Assembly (NCBI GenBank): GCA_037976565.1
Contig: CP137679.1
Location: 30,324,534 to 30,388,533 of the forward strand
Source of the DNA: Mesocentrotus franciscanus
Taxonomy: Eukaryota > Echinodermata > Echinoidea > Camarodonta > Strongylocentrotidae
Length of the DNA: 64,000 nucleotides
Reading direction: 5' to 3'
Shown here piece after piece: positions 26,301-40,200 of the stretch (position 1 is its first letter; each line of letters begins with the position of its first letter). The notes beneath the pieces were generated by a model that was not told the origin of the DNA, made no database searches, and saw nothing but the letters and a program-made list of their open reading frames with translations. A program made the translations under genes and the position numbers.

Positions 26301-29300
26301 AGAACAAAGATGGGCAAGAGAGTTTAATATGATAGGCTTCTATTTGAGTTTTAACATATTTACCAACAAAAATAACAATTGATAACAATGATGTAGTGCA
26401 TCTATGCAATTTTGAAGTATATGGAAGATTGTAATTAGGAAAACACACTTTCTTATTAAGGTAATATAGCAGTGTGTACTTTTTCTCTCACTCTTTCTAT
26501 GAAAAGTTATCTCTGTTGATAGCAAAAAGGGTTTATTTGAACTCCTTGTTACCAGATACAAGTGAACATATTTCTAGTTGTCAGCAGATGACTAAATACT
26601 GGACGACAGAGGAATTCACTGCAACCCAGCTACATTCAGAGAGGCTGCACTACCCCTCATCAGCATGATGCGGCCTCCTGCTGGGTCCCATATGCCATTA
26701 AGGAACCTCTGCATATCTTTACTTGCATGGGTACACTTATTTTGTATTGCATGTACAGTGCAGAGTCAACACAAACTTAGCACCGTGGCACTTTCATTGG
26801 CACATGACATGATTGACATCCCAGTATAACTTTAAAGGAGCTTTGATTGGGATTACTGCAACAAGTAACAGGTAACAATTGAAATAAGGTAGGCAATGAA
26901 ATGGACTTTGTTCATTTCAGTATATTAATTAATTTTTTTTTTTTTGGGGCTCTGTGTTGAGAGCCAAAAGAGCATTAGCACAATTATCTCAATATTGACT
27001 TAATGTCATCATGGCTTTTATTAGATGATTCAATAAAGAAATATAGGTCAATGAAGAGTAAATACCTATGAAACATGAATGTTGATTTTGAAGAGATCTA
27101 TAGAGGAATTAAATGACACATTTACCAATGCATCATGCACATATCTGGAAATAACACTTTCTGTTTGCTATTGTCCAGCTAAATCTAGTTGTTTTCCAAT
27201 TATAATGAGCTTTCTATTGTAAATGTAAAAAGGCACTGCAGCCTTTCTCCATTGCAATGATAGTCTCCAAGTGACAGGAGGAAAGACAAACATCGAGGGA
27301 ATAGTTAAATCAATACAAATTGACTTACACCTACATCAGGCTGGTGAAATTTAGTTCGCTCGAAGAAAATTCATTTTACAGCAAATTACGATTGCCAATG
27401 ACGCCAAGGCATATTTGTTCTTGAGGGTAGAATTGAATTACCTTATACAGTTACAAATGCTAAGAGAATTCACTCTACGTGAAACATAAAGACTTACTTG
27501 CTCTCAAGAGACGAAATAGAGATAAAGTTATAATACCCATTGGTAGAAAGGAAAATGATTGTGGAAATCAAGAGGATATCAGAGAAGTTCAAGGTTTGAT
27601 GAGGGTGAAACAACTAAGAAATGAGCTAGAACCACGAAAGGGGAGGGGGGGGGGCTTACCCCTAAGAACAGATTAATTAGTCCCCCTCCCTTAAGCCCTT
27701 TATTAAAGTAGCCCATATATTTTATTTTAACAGGATATTTATTTCACCTCTAGTGAAAAATTTGTCAAACAAGTAAAAAGACTTAAAAGAGCCTATTAAG
27801 AAAACAAATTCTCAATTTATTTTACTGGCTACTGAATTAGAAATACACATTTTCAAAAAAATCATTTTGAAGATATTGTTTCAAAACGCACATAAAACTG
27901 GAAAAAAGTTTTCAGTGATCGCTATGATATAAGAAGAAATTAACACTAAGGCAACAACACAATTGGGCAAGATTACACTATATTGGGAATTCATTTTACT
28001 TGATTTTGACAATGTCTGACATTTAATAAGAACATGAACAAAACCATGGCTTAGCATTCTTACGATTGTGTTAGTTACAATGCTACCCAAGGCATAGCAA
28101 GTATTGATTTAAGAGAGGTACCTTCTGTTGCCATAGTAACAGAGAGGCAAGGGGGAAATCTGTTGATTATTGTGCCTTTGCAGACATAATAATAATGAGA
28201 GAGAGATAGAGGAGAGAGAGAGAGAGAGAGATAAATGTAGAGCAGACAAGGTTACAAGACAATAACATTCTATAAGCTAAGCCCTGGACATACTTTGTGA
28301 ACCAATCATCGTGAACCAACCATATGGGAGAAATGTAAAATGCGACTTCAGTTCTAAAACACTGATTTTATAAGTATTGCTGGAGGTGGGGGTGGACTGT
28401 ATCTGTATAGGGTACTTAATGTTTACATTTGATTTGTTATCATTTCATACGATACGTTCAGGTGCCTTTTTTAAGGTATCCTTTCACCTATTATTTGCCA
28501 ATTAAATTATTTATGATTATTTATATGGGTTTTTACATCGTCGGATGATAAATAAATAAAATTGAAATTGAATTGAAATGCTAAATTGTTTAATATTTTT
28601 CTGAGGTTCTATTAATTATCATATATCTAGAATTATTCAAAACCTCTACAAAGAATTTTCATGTTCTAAAATATTTTGTTAGAAGCCCAGATGAAATCAG
28701 ATCTTACAGAGTGGGGTAGGCTTTAAGTTGACAACTTTGATTTGAGAGCCATTTACCTCTAAAACATAGGGTTACATACATGTAATACAAATTTGTACTA
28801 GAATATATTGACTGTTTGGAAATGCATTTATCTTAATTGTCCCAGCCGTGTATCACAAGGGTGTTGACATGATTCAGGTTTACTAAGACTTCAAAAAAAA
28901 GAGAGTCTTAATCTGATCTTTGTAATCCTACTAATATTACTGTAATTTGTTTTCATTGAATAAGAATCTACACAGACAAAGTGAGATTAACATATCTCTT
29001 TCTCTCTCTCTCTCTGCCTCTCTCTATCTCTCACTATCTCTCACTCTCTATACATCCACATCCATTCATAAGCAAGAAGGGCATCAAAATTAAAAATTAA
29101 GTACTTTTGAGCCAAAAAGGCGCTAATCCTTGCAACTCTACCACATGACACCCTCTGTTCTAATGAGTGCAAACTGCAAAATGCTTAAATTTATTATATG
29201 TTCCTATATGTAGCAACAATTTTCGTACAGTCAAACCTGTCTATAAAGGCCACTCAAGGGAAACATGAAAAGTGGCCACTGTAGACAGGTGGCCTTTTTA

Positions 29301-31169
29301 GATAGATTCTACAACTAATGTTTCTTTCTCAAGGGGGACAAAATACCTGGGCAGCGTTTCACGAAACCGTCAAGTACATGTACAAGTACAAGTTTGCAGA
29401 CAACCCATTGATATGCATGTATTAAATCTAACACACGTTTCAATGTCACATTGGTGAACTTGTACTTGTGATCGTTTTCATGAAACAATGCCCTGGCCGC
29501 TATAGACAGGTGGCCACTAAGACAGGTTTGACTGTATATGCCTCATATGAAGGCAGCTCTTTACATGTACATTCCTGTATAGTAGTAGAACATAAATTGA
29601 AACAGGGCAAGAAAGCAAATTAGGCTCCATGCCAAAGCTTTTTTTGAAGGTATATTATAAATTCTACAGTCTATCTCGACCCAATGATGACTATACTGGA
29701 TTTTCTATCTCTCACAGACTTAGTATGGGAACCACTACATTTCTATACCGGGTAGGTAGATTCAGTACAAGCTGCATTTGCAAGCATCATCTAATTGAGC
29801 ATTAGATCTGGTTGCAGAGCCAAATTCAATCAGAATTCCCACCGCTTCGGCCTGGGATTTCCAGTGGTGCAAGCTGTATCAACATTGTATACTTTCTTAT
29901 TGAATCAGTTTCGATTCTCTAACTGTCACTACTGTGGTCCTATATCGGAAGGATAAGCAATCAAGTGGGTAAATATGTTTTGAAGGGTGAGTGAGAGTTG
30001 ATGTGGAGAAAGAAAGTGAGAGAGAAAAAGGCTGGGAAAGTATGAACAAGAAAAGATCAATCAGCAAGTTGGGATGCATTTGAATGTTTATCAGAGAAAG
30101 AAAGAATATGAGTAGATATAAAAAGAAAGAGAAAAAACTATGAAGAGAGGGATGGAAAGAATGAGGGAGGTAAAGAAGGAAATGCATCCTTTAGTCAAAA
30201 TCTAAAATCTAACTTCCATTAAAAGTAAATATAGCAAACAATGTAAAAAGCAAAAGATAACTTGATAAAAGTAAAATCTATACCGTAACACAGAATATAC
30301 TTTCATCTTTTACAGTGGGAAATCATAACCCCTAATCCTCATAAATAGTTTTTGCTATTCTTAATTTTCACGACATTGCAATGATTTGTAGGTAATAATG
30401 ATTGTTGTTACCTATACACTAGATGCTTTACCTGATTAATACTTTATTTAGTAAGGAATAAGGATTACTGTATGCTACACAGTATCTTGTACAAGAAGTG
30501 TTAGGTGTTTTTACTTGGACTACTGGTCAAAAACTCCTTTAAATTACAATTTAATCCTGCTGTAAAAAAAGAAAAACTATCTGAGTCAATACTTGAATTT
30601 CAAGCCTTCTAGATATGATTAAAACATGTTCAATACATGCTTACAAGCATTTGACATTATCAAATCATTACCAGCAACAAACAGTATTTCAATATCTGCA
30701 GTGAATTTCACCAAAATTGCGTTTCCATGACGACCTCATGGCCGATGTTGTAATAGCAATAAAAAATCATGGTATTTCATTTCACAACCACAAAGAAAGC
30801 CCAGGATATTGTTTCCATGTGAAGGCATTTCTCAATTACAACATGAACAAATGAAGGAGTGGCAATAGTCTAAATGCCTTTGTTTTGTACCCATGGCTAT
30901 GTATACAAAATGAAACAAACATATAATGGAATCAGAGACTGAAATTTTCATTACGTTTACATTTTTCATATATTGTATTTCAAGAGCAAGCTACCTGAAA
31001 CCACAATATTGTAAGGTAGAGAGAGATAGAGAGAGAGATAGAGGGCAGGGAGGAAGGGAGGGATAGAAAGAGAGACAAAGACAGAGACAGAGAGAGAGGG
31101 AGGGAGAGAAAGAGAGAGAAAGAGGGAGAAAGAGAGAGAGAGGGAGAAAGGGAGGGAGGGAGGAAGGAA

Positions 31170-31209
<40 letters not shown>

Positions 31210-34200
31210 AGGAAAGGGGAGATTTATAAAGACAACAGGATGAGAGCAATTGAAATACAAAGTCATGACGAGGGTAAAGGAATGAAGATCTTAACCCCTT
31301 GTCCTTAAAAGCAGTTGTTGCTATTCTTAATTTTCAGGAGTTGCACTGCTTTGTTCATACTATATTTACTTATACAATTTATGTATAAATTTCTTCTCGT
31401 CGAAACAAGCTATAAGATATTTTCCTTCATATACATTCCAGCTGCTAAAGGCTTCACCCAATACTCAAGGTGTGAATAAGATAAGAACACAACAAGGAAT
31501 GAAGAGGAAACTAAAATGTTTTCACTTTTCCTCATAGGAAACCACCATGACATTATCACCCTCTTTTAATCTTTCGGTTTTTTACTTTTTTATTTCACTA
31601 AACAGATATCTTTCTGAAATGTCAACAAGTTTCAACTGGAAAATCCTACATTCACAACTACTGAATGAATTCCCTGATCAAATTTTCTCTGTTTGTTTCT
31701 AGTGTTATCAGACCTAAGAGGGCATGTTGAAAAATGGTGTCAGCACCCTCTCCTCTCCGCATCCATCGCGACTACGTTCTCGGTTGCCATGGCAATGGAT
31801 TAGCAGTAAGGGTATCCAATTATCATTGAAGTGCACAGTGGAGAAGTCTGTGGGTGCACAATTATTCTCGAGAAACTAAACATAACTTGAAAATAAATCG
31901 ATGGAGAGTAATGTTTTATCCCTGCTAAGCTAAAAATACATTGACAGTTTGTGTTTAATATAGAATATACCTTTTGAATGTAAGCATGAATTGAAAGCAG
32001 TTATTGAATATAAATATACTAAAATTATACATTCATTGGCAAAATATATACTGAGAATATGTATTTACTGAAAATGAGTCAGTACTGAAAGTGTGTACTT
32101 ATTGAAAAGGTAGGTATTAATTGAAAATGTGTATTCTTCAGTAAATATGTAATTAATGAAAGTCTGTATCAATATAAGATAATGTATATGTATTCATTGA
32201 TGATGTATTGAATGACAATATCAATTGAATGAAAGTGTGTATCCATTGAAATTAAAACAGTACTCGTTGAGCATATTTGTTTCTATGAGAATGTTATTGT
32301 TTCTATCATCTCCCTGGTTAATCCTTTGCTTACAGGACCTGGGTGGTCTCTATATTAAGCCTATGGGAATGAGAGAATGCAGTAGTCAATGGGTTGATAA
32401 GAACACAGGTATCAGGTTAGGCCCCAATCTAAGACATGCATCCATGGTCATGCAATTACTTGTTGCTAGAATTTCTTCCTTAATCATCCAATGGCAACCT
32501 CAGCAGTCTGTCTGATGTGGCTTCCCATAACATCTAACATCACTAATGAGTGTTGTGAAGGTCACTGCACAATCTCAATAACACATATCTGATTAGCTTC
32601 TTCAGTTGTTGCACATCTAATAACAAGCTGATCAAAATATAAAGAGAGCCCCCTCTGCTTTCAAAAATGTAATAACTACTCCAGTTACCAGCCAAAACAC
32701 AATCACAAAGACTTTAATAAAACCAACAAGGGAAATCGCATTACCTTATAGTGTATCCCACATGTCTGGATCATGTAATATGCCATTGAAATGATTGCAC
32801 TTTTAGAAAGGTGAAATGGACAAGGCTATTCAAATTTCCTTATTTTGATTATTCCAAGTCTTTGCTATCGTTTTTAACAAAATGGATTATTCAATTGTTA
32901 GATGAATAGTGGTACAGTGTTAAGGCATTAATACTAATGAGGCAGAAAAAGGCCCGTTCTAATACAATCGAGCTCTATATACATGCACTTGTTGCAAAAA
33001 ATCAAGTGGAAGAACATTTTCCGCTGATGGGGCCTCCCATAAGCTATGCCAACACTAACGAGCCTTCTCACAGTCATCGCACGATGCAAAAAACACACAG
33101 CCTGAAGGCTAATGTGAATAAATGTACTATACATGTATCTCTGGAGGGAAAAATTACCCAATAAATTATATTTTTTTAAAGCCCAACATTTGAGCTGTGA
33201 CATTTTTAAATAGAGATAACATCAGGACTAATGTTTTGACAATATCTTTTAAATGACACCCTTGAATGACGGTTGGAGTGGAGCCCTTAAGGGTGCGTTC
33301 AAGCGATTTTTCGAAGCTAGAATCACAAACATGAATCACAATTCAAAACGCCGATACAAAACACGGTTACTGCGGGAGATCGTTCAAGCGATTTTCCATC
33401 AACCAATATTACAAAACAAAAAACGTTGATTCTCACTCATTTCAAGCCCACCCAGGAAGAATAGAAATAGGTAGCGATAATATATATAATAGATAATGAC
33501 GTCATAGAATCATGATTGAGATCTCCATTCGTTCAAGCGAATTTTAGCGACCGTGATTCTGCAGAATCATGATACAAAACGCATCTTTTTCAGCGTTTCA
33601 TGTTTGTGTTTTTAAACACGTTTATTTTTACGACCAACGAAAAATCGCTTGAACGCAACCATGTTTTAAACTAAACGTCTTTGAAAACCGTGATTCTAGG
33701 GTGAAAAAGTGTCGATTGAACGCACCCTTAGTATGCATGGAATGCTGTTCATAATACAGAGACTAATAGGGTTATTATCTTTTCTCAGAATTTGATGTAT
33801 AAGAACAAGATATGCATTAGATGCTGCTTGTAAGTATCGGCTTGCGGGTGCACCATGTGAGAGAGAGGGAGGAGTGAGGAGTTCTGAAAAGAACTCCCGG
33901 TATTCTTTCTTGAGGGTGTGTAGTCCTGAAAAGGACGTCGAAAAGGACGTCGACGAAACGTCGAGCTACTCCCGCCACTCATCCTCTCTAAGCGCTATAT
34001 AGTTCTCCTTAGAACTATAAGCTAAGAAAGAAAGATAACCAACAGTCTTTTTCAAGACTACACCAACAGTCCTTTTCAGGACTACACACCCTCAAGAAAG
34101 AATACCGAGAGTTCTTTTCAGAACTCCTCAATCCTCCCTCTCTCTCACATGGTGCACCCGCAAGCCTTCTGTATAAGATATGCATTATAAGCCCATTTCA

Positions 34201-37200
34201 ATGTCCATTAATATGCTATTGAATAATGAGGGTGTGTCTACCCTATCCCACTTACAAAAGAGTTAGAATGTCAAGTTCTACCAGTCAAGATATCTCTCAT
34301 TAGAATTTAGTTTGTTTATTCATCTGTTCAATAAATGTTGTTTAAATAAATAAATGGTTGAATAAGTAGGAACTGGTTAGAATAAGACATAGGAACAGGT
34401 TAAGCTCCATTCTAAAATATCCCTAGTCATGCCTTCACTTGTTGCTAGAAATTAGAACAGGGAAGGACATTCTTCCCTAATACTGGACCTCTCATAACTA
34501 TGCCAACACTAACGAGCCTTCTCACAGCTACTGCATAATGCAATAACCACATAGCCTGAAGGTTAATGTGACTAAATGTTACTGTTTTCATTGGAGCGTT
34601 TTCTGTCAAATTAGATTTGATTCTTTGCTACTCTGGGGACGCTGGAGGGCATGTCCTCCGCTGTCTTCAAATAACCCAATAGGAAATGGGTACTTGAGCG
34701 TATCGAGGAAGGGGTTCTGAGAAGGGGTATGCTACCAGTCTTCTTGGTGCCACTGTAGTAACTCATGCTGAACTTTATTTCAAATGAAAAAAAAAGAAAA
34801 GTTTGTCCCTGTTTTTTCAATGTAATACCTAATAAAGGCCTTGTTTATAAGACTATGTAGCCAGTAATGAGAAAAATATGCGAGCTCACATCCATTATTT
34901 CTATCAGCCCACAGATATAGCTATAAAAGAGAAACTTAAAAGCTCTTAAATTGGCTTGTTTACAACCAAAATATAGTTATAACAGTACTTGCAACCTACA
35001 TGAATATGATGATGAAAATTTCAGATGTTTAGAGTTATGAATATTCCTCCCTCTAATATATCTCCACATCCATTACATCAGTATAGGTCTGTTACCACTA
35101 TACATCATTTGTGTTTAGACTGAGCTCTTCTAATGCACTTGTAATTTAGATTGCACATTAGACTCTAAATATCAAGTCATAGGGACAGCAAAGAGCAAGC
35201 AAACAACCATATGGCATGGCAATATAATGCGGATCAGCAATCAAGCATTTGATTGCATTCGATAGGACTATCTCATGTGGTGCATTCTAGAATAACATTG
35301 CATTGCATTCTAGTTTATATTTAGTTTATATCTTCACATCACTGATAAGTAATGGTTGTAATATGCAAGCATATTTCATGTGCGAACACTGTGTACTTCT
35401 TAAAGCCCATCTGCACTAGTTTGGCCAGGAGGGATTAGACCTCCCAGCATGGTCACTGACAGGTGGTTATCTCATCAACTCAGCTCTCAATTAACATAAG
35501 AAAAAGAGGATCATGGGGGACCAACAGGCACCGCTTAGGCATTGTTTTATATATAGAGGGAGCAAGTAGTTGGGGCTTTAAATTCCATGTAATTCTCTAA
35601 TTTGAATCTTAACTTCACTGATAAATGATAATAATAGCTCACATTCATAATGCGCCTAATACATTGTTTCTAGGATGTTGAGGATGTTTACTTATGACCA
35701 GTTTTCAAATTGAACATCACTTGAATTTTAATCTTCCAAGAAACAGTGCACTAGCAACGTAGCATGTAAATTTTTCTTTTTAAATCTTTATCTAATCCTT
35801 TAAATCTAACATGAAAATACATGAAAGCTAGATGTATATGGTATTTTTGTTTAATTTTGAGGCTCAAAGTATAAAATTTGATGATTATCCATTCCACATG
35901 ATTTATAGCAGTTTTTAGTACAACTCCTTGTATATGTATTTTGTTTATATCTGTAAACAAAATTTACAATCAAATTTTCGGCTCTGAGACAGGTTTTCAA
36001 TAAAATATACCATTAAAAACACACAATCAAATAAACAATAATTAGTTTTGAAACAGAAAACACATAAAATGGAACAAGGTGCTTCGTTACACGATCAAAG
36101 CTGGTGTCATGAGGATCTGACAAATATTTGCTTCCTCATGCAGGACATACAGAGCTAAATGTACCATCTAAGCAAGATATGAACTAAGTATAACAGATGA
36201 AATAGGGTAAGCAATCTCTCGTAAGTTAATGATATACCACACTTATATATCGCATCTCAAAAATATGTCCCCATGCGCTGTAATTGGGAGGAGGAAAGAA
36301 ATAGAACAGAGAAGAGTGAGATACATTCAGCATACTTCCTTATATCAACACCATGTAGAGGTGTCATGGTCGAGTGGATATGTCACTGGACTGTGGATCA
36401 CAAGGTCTGCAGTTTGAGTCACGCCGTGGCACTAACGTCCTTTGGCAAGACATTAATCTACATTTGCCACACTCGACCCAGGTGAGGTAAATGGGTAGCT
36501 GGTAGGATTATTCCTTGAAATGCACTGTGCGCTGATAATGGATGCCGGAGCTAAAGCTAGGGTAATAATTATGTAATTTATGTAAAGTGCACTGATATGT
36601 CTTCGGACAGGAATTGCGCTATATAAGTGGTAAATATTATTATTATCATTTTCAGTTAACATTGGAAATTGTTTCTAAAAAGAGTGTTTTAAGATATGTT
36701 TTCAAGTTGCCAACAGCATCACAATTTTTGATATATTCTGGCAATTTATTCCAAAGCTCTGCTGATGCAACCTGAAAAGAGCGTGATCCATAGAACTTTG
36801 TATATATTTGAGGGATAGTAAGGAGAGACTTTTGGGAAGAGCTGAGGTTTGTGTTAGGTACGTATTGGGTCAGCAATTTAGTCTAATACTAGTTGTCCAA
36901 ATTACAATCTCTATCTCTCTCTCTCTCTATATTATAGTGCTGTCTTTTCAAATATTGTTCATATACCAACAAATATCTTAAGCCTGATTAATAAAATGCC
37001 TAAGAAGATAATGTGAGTTGTGGTGTATGGAAAAGGGTGTGTTTTATCAAAGTTAAATCATACTCTACATCTTAATAGCTTGTTTTAAAACCTAACCTAT
37101 TAACATCTGAGATATGAATAGAAATGGTGAGAAGAAAGATGAAAATATCAGCTAACAAGTTAATCACATGAGCTCTTGCCTAATATCTTATTTTGATAAC

Positions 37201-40200
37201 CAGCTGGGCAACCAAGACAGTTGCTTTGGCTGTCAAAGTCAACTTTTGGTGGTCACTCACAACAGATGGTTAAAGATTTTCATGAATAATGTAAACAAAT
37301 ATTCCCTCTTTAGAGCCAGAATGTGTTAAATAATTATTAAACACACAATGAATGCCTTTCTGGCTCTAAACAAAAAACATTCCCATTCTGCGAGATATTT
37401 TAGTTATCATCTGGTTCATAAAGGCATGAATTTTATAACTGACAACTTTAGGCGAATTAGCAATGCCGGCAGCGGAATTGCAACTGCAAACAACTGCAAC
37501 TGAAAAATAAATAATTATTTTTTTGGCTATTAGATTTAAGGCTTCCTTCCAAGACATCAGGATGTCAAAGGTAGCCAGGCAACCATAAATTTTGAGCCCT
37601 GTTAATACGTAATAAAAGCAACTCATCACCCATTAATCATCCCCCCTCAGCTGTCTATGCTAGCTTGTCTGCACATGATGACATACTTTACTGGATAGAG
37701 CAGGATAGAGCATGTGAAACCCTTTATCATCCCTCTAGCGACTTTCAAATTGACTTTCAAGCAAGACAGTAGAGAGAAAATAAAATGTCTCGGAAAAGTA
37801 ATATTTAAAAACTATATTCTCAAAAAGAATATGTAGTAAGCTCTAATCATCCATGGCTAAAGGCAATTTCTTGAAATTATTATGTAAAGCCCAAAGCCAA
37901 GAGATCAGATTACTTGGATCCTTGAAGGCATGACGTCGTTCCCGAATTTTCAATTTTTAACCACGTAATAAGCACTGACGGAAATTGTAACAGGGTCTAA
38001 TCCGTGTGTGTGTATTGGGTTTTTTCAGACGTGTATCAATCAGATATAATTATTTACGTCTGGGGACCGACCTTTAAACGTCACCATCCGAAAGACGTGA
38101 CTCAGTTTCGAACCCGCGTCCTCGGCTGAATCAGTTTGTAACTTCCACTGTTAGCTGGATTACAGGCGCACGCCATAACGCCTAGTCCATACATCAAGTT
38201 AAAAGACTATGTTAAATTTGCACGAAGTAGTTTTGGTTAACTATAATACAAATTTAATATTAACCCTCTTCTATTTTAACATGCCTAAAAATATACTCAA
38301 TCCAGTGCATACTAGGTTACTACTATATGCAGGGCACCGTTCCTTTGGTTTTCAATTTTGAAATTTAATTGATAGCATTGTCTACAAATCAGTATAGTGT
38401 CTGCCAAGAGCGAGATAGGCATTAACTAATAAACAATATAATAATACAGGGTTAGAGAGAAATCTAAACTTGACAGCAAACTACTCTAGAAGAAAGCAAA
38501 AAAGTCAGAGAAGTAGACTGGTGAAAGTTTGAATAAAATCAGACAAAATGAGAAAGTTATGAATTTGTGAAAGTTGTAAATCAGTATAGGTATGGTCTCT
38601 TCAAGTTGGTGAATGTAGTGGAAGACAACTTTCCCATTATTCCTACACACACAATTATTAAAATGTCAAATTATCATAAATGTATGACTCAAGAGGAGCT
38701 ATTCTCTTTAGAGGACCTTATAATGTATTGAACGTAGATATTGTTGAAAATTTCTTTCTCTCTCTCATTTTGTCATCGCACTATCTCTCTCTCTCACTCT
38801 TTCATCGCTCTCTACTTTCTCTCTCTCTCTGTCCCTCTTTCTCTCATGCGCTCATCGTTCTCTCTCTTTCTCTCTTTCTCTCTATCTCTAATTCTCTCTC
38901 TCCATCTCTCTCTTCTCCCTCCTTCAGTGTTGCATAACAACATCCCTAGGATGATTCATCTTATAATGTACTGACTTGAACTATGTTATGCTTTTAAATT
39001 GTTAAGATTAATGTATATTTTTGTAAACTAAAATGCGATTTTACCGCTATTTTACTGTGAATCGATATGCAATTCAGCTTTCTGGCTGCTATGTATCATT
39101 TTTAATAAACCATTTTCAATTCAATTCAATAAGATGACACCCTTTTGACTCAAAGCTGTTGATAATATCCGTTGAAAGCCTGGAGAGTGTTATAAAATGT
39201 ACAGAATGAAAATCATTCATCATACATTCATCCCTTTTTGACAAGCTAAAGTCCAACGATTTTATCATTCCACCCAAAGAGCATTCATATCTAAGGTGGT
39301 TGTATATAGCGCAATGAAGTGGCATGAAAAGGCACCTCTGTAATGCACAATGCATAAAGTCAGTCATATCGGTGAATAAAAGTTGTAAATTTGCCAATTA
39401 TCACGTTTGGATGATAAGGGCGTCACCTCTGTATCAAAATGTATTGTGTGTTCGGATCCAGGAGGGTATTATTATATCATTTTACACAGAGTTGATGCCC
39501 TTCTGGCTCTAACAGACAATGGGGCTCAAAAGAGACGATATCTGAATGACTTTTCTCTACTATAGTGAAACTTGTATATAAATACTGCTCAAGAGAAACA
39601 TAGTGAAAAGTGGTCTTTATAGGCAGGTGGTCTTTATGTAACGATTTGTAAAACCCTATTCAAAGGAAGAAAAAACGTAGTCTTTGTAGATAGATGGTCT
39701 TTCTATACAGGTGGTCACTAAAGCAGGGTTGACTGTATTAAGCCTAATCAAGGTACACATGTAGTAGAGATATTCACTAGCTCCATGATATACGGCTCTA
39801 CCTCATTGCTATGAAACATGACTTCTAACATATGGTTCTATCTAAATGCCATTGTGTTCTTGATGTGTCTTTCTGTTCCACTTGATTGCATGAAGCGACA
39901 CATACTTTGCTCCACGAGATGTATGTTCTGGGCCCCGTCTTATAAAGAGTTGTGATTGATCCAAATCAATCACAAGTCCTCTTATCAATCGCAAGTTTGC
40001 AGTCCCCTATCTACGTTCTGAATAATATCAACTCTTTATAAGATGGGCCCAGGCGCATGCTATAGCAATGCTGCTTAGATTGATAAATCCATCAATTCCT
40101 GATTGCTAAGAAATTCATGAATATTAATTTTGTACTTCCTCTCAAAGCATCTGGTATCAATATGGCTCAACAGAAAAGAAGAAGTCCTATTAAAAAAGAA

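Noticed and set aside
29897..31266. Ser/Leu/Phe-rich minus-strand ORFs
   Set aside because: Translations of GA/CT microsatellite.
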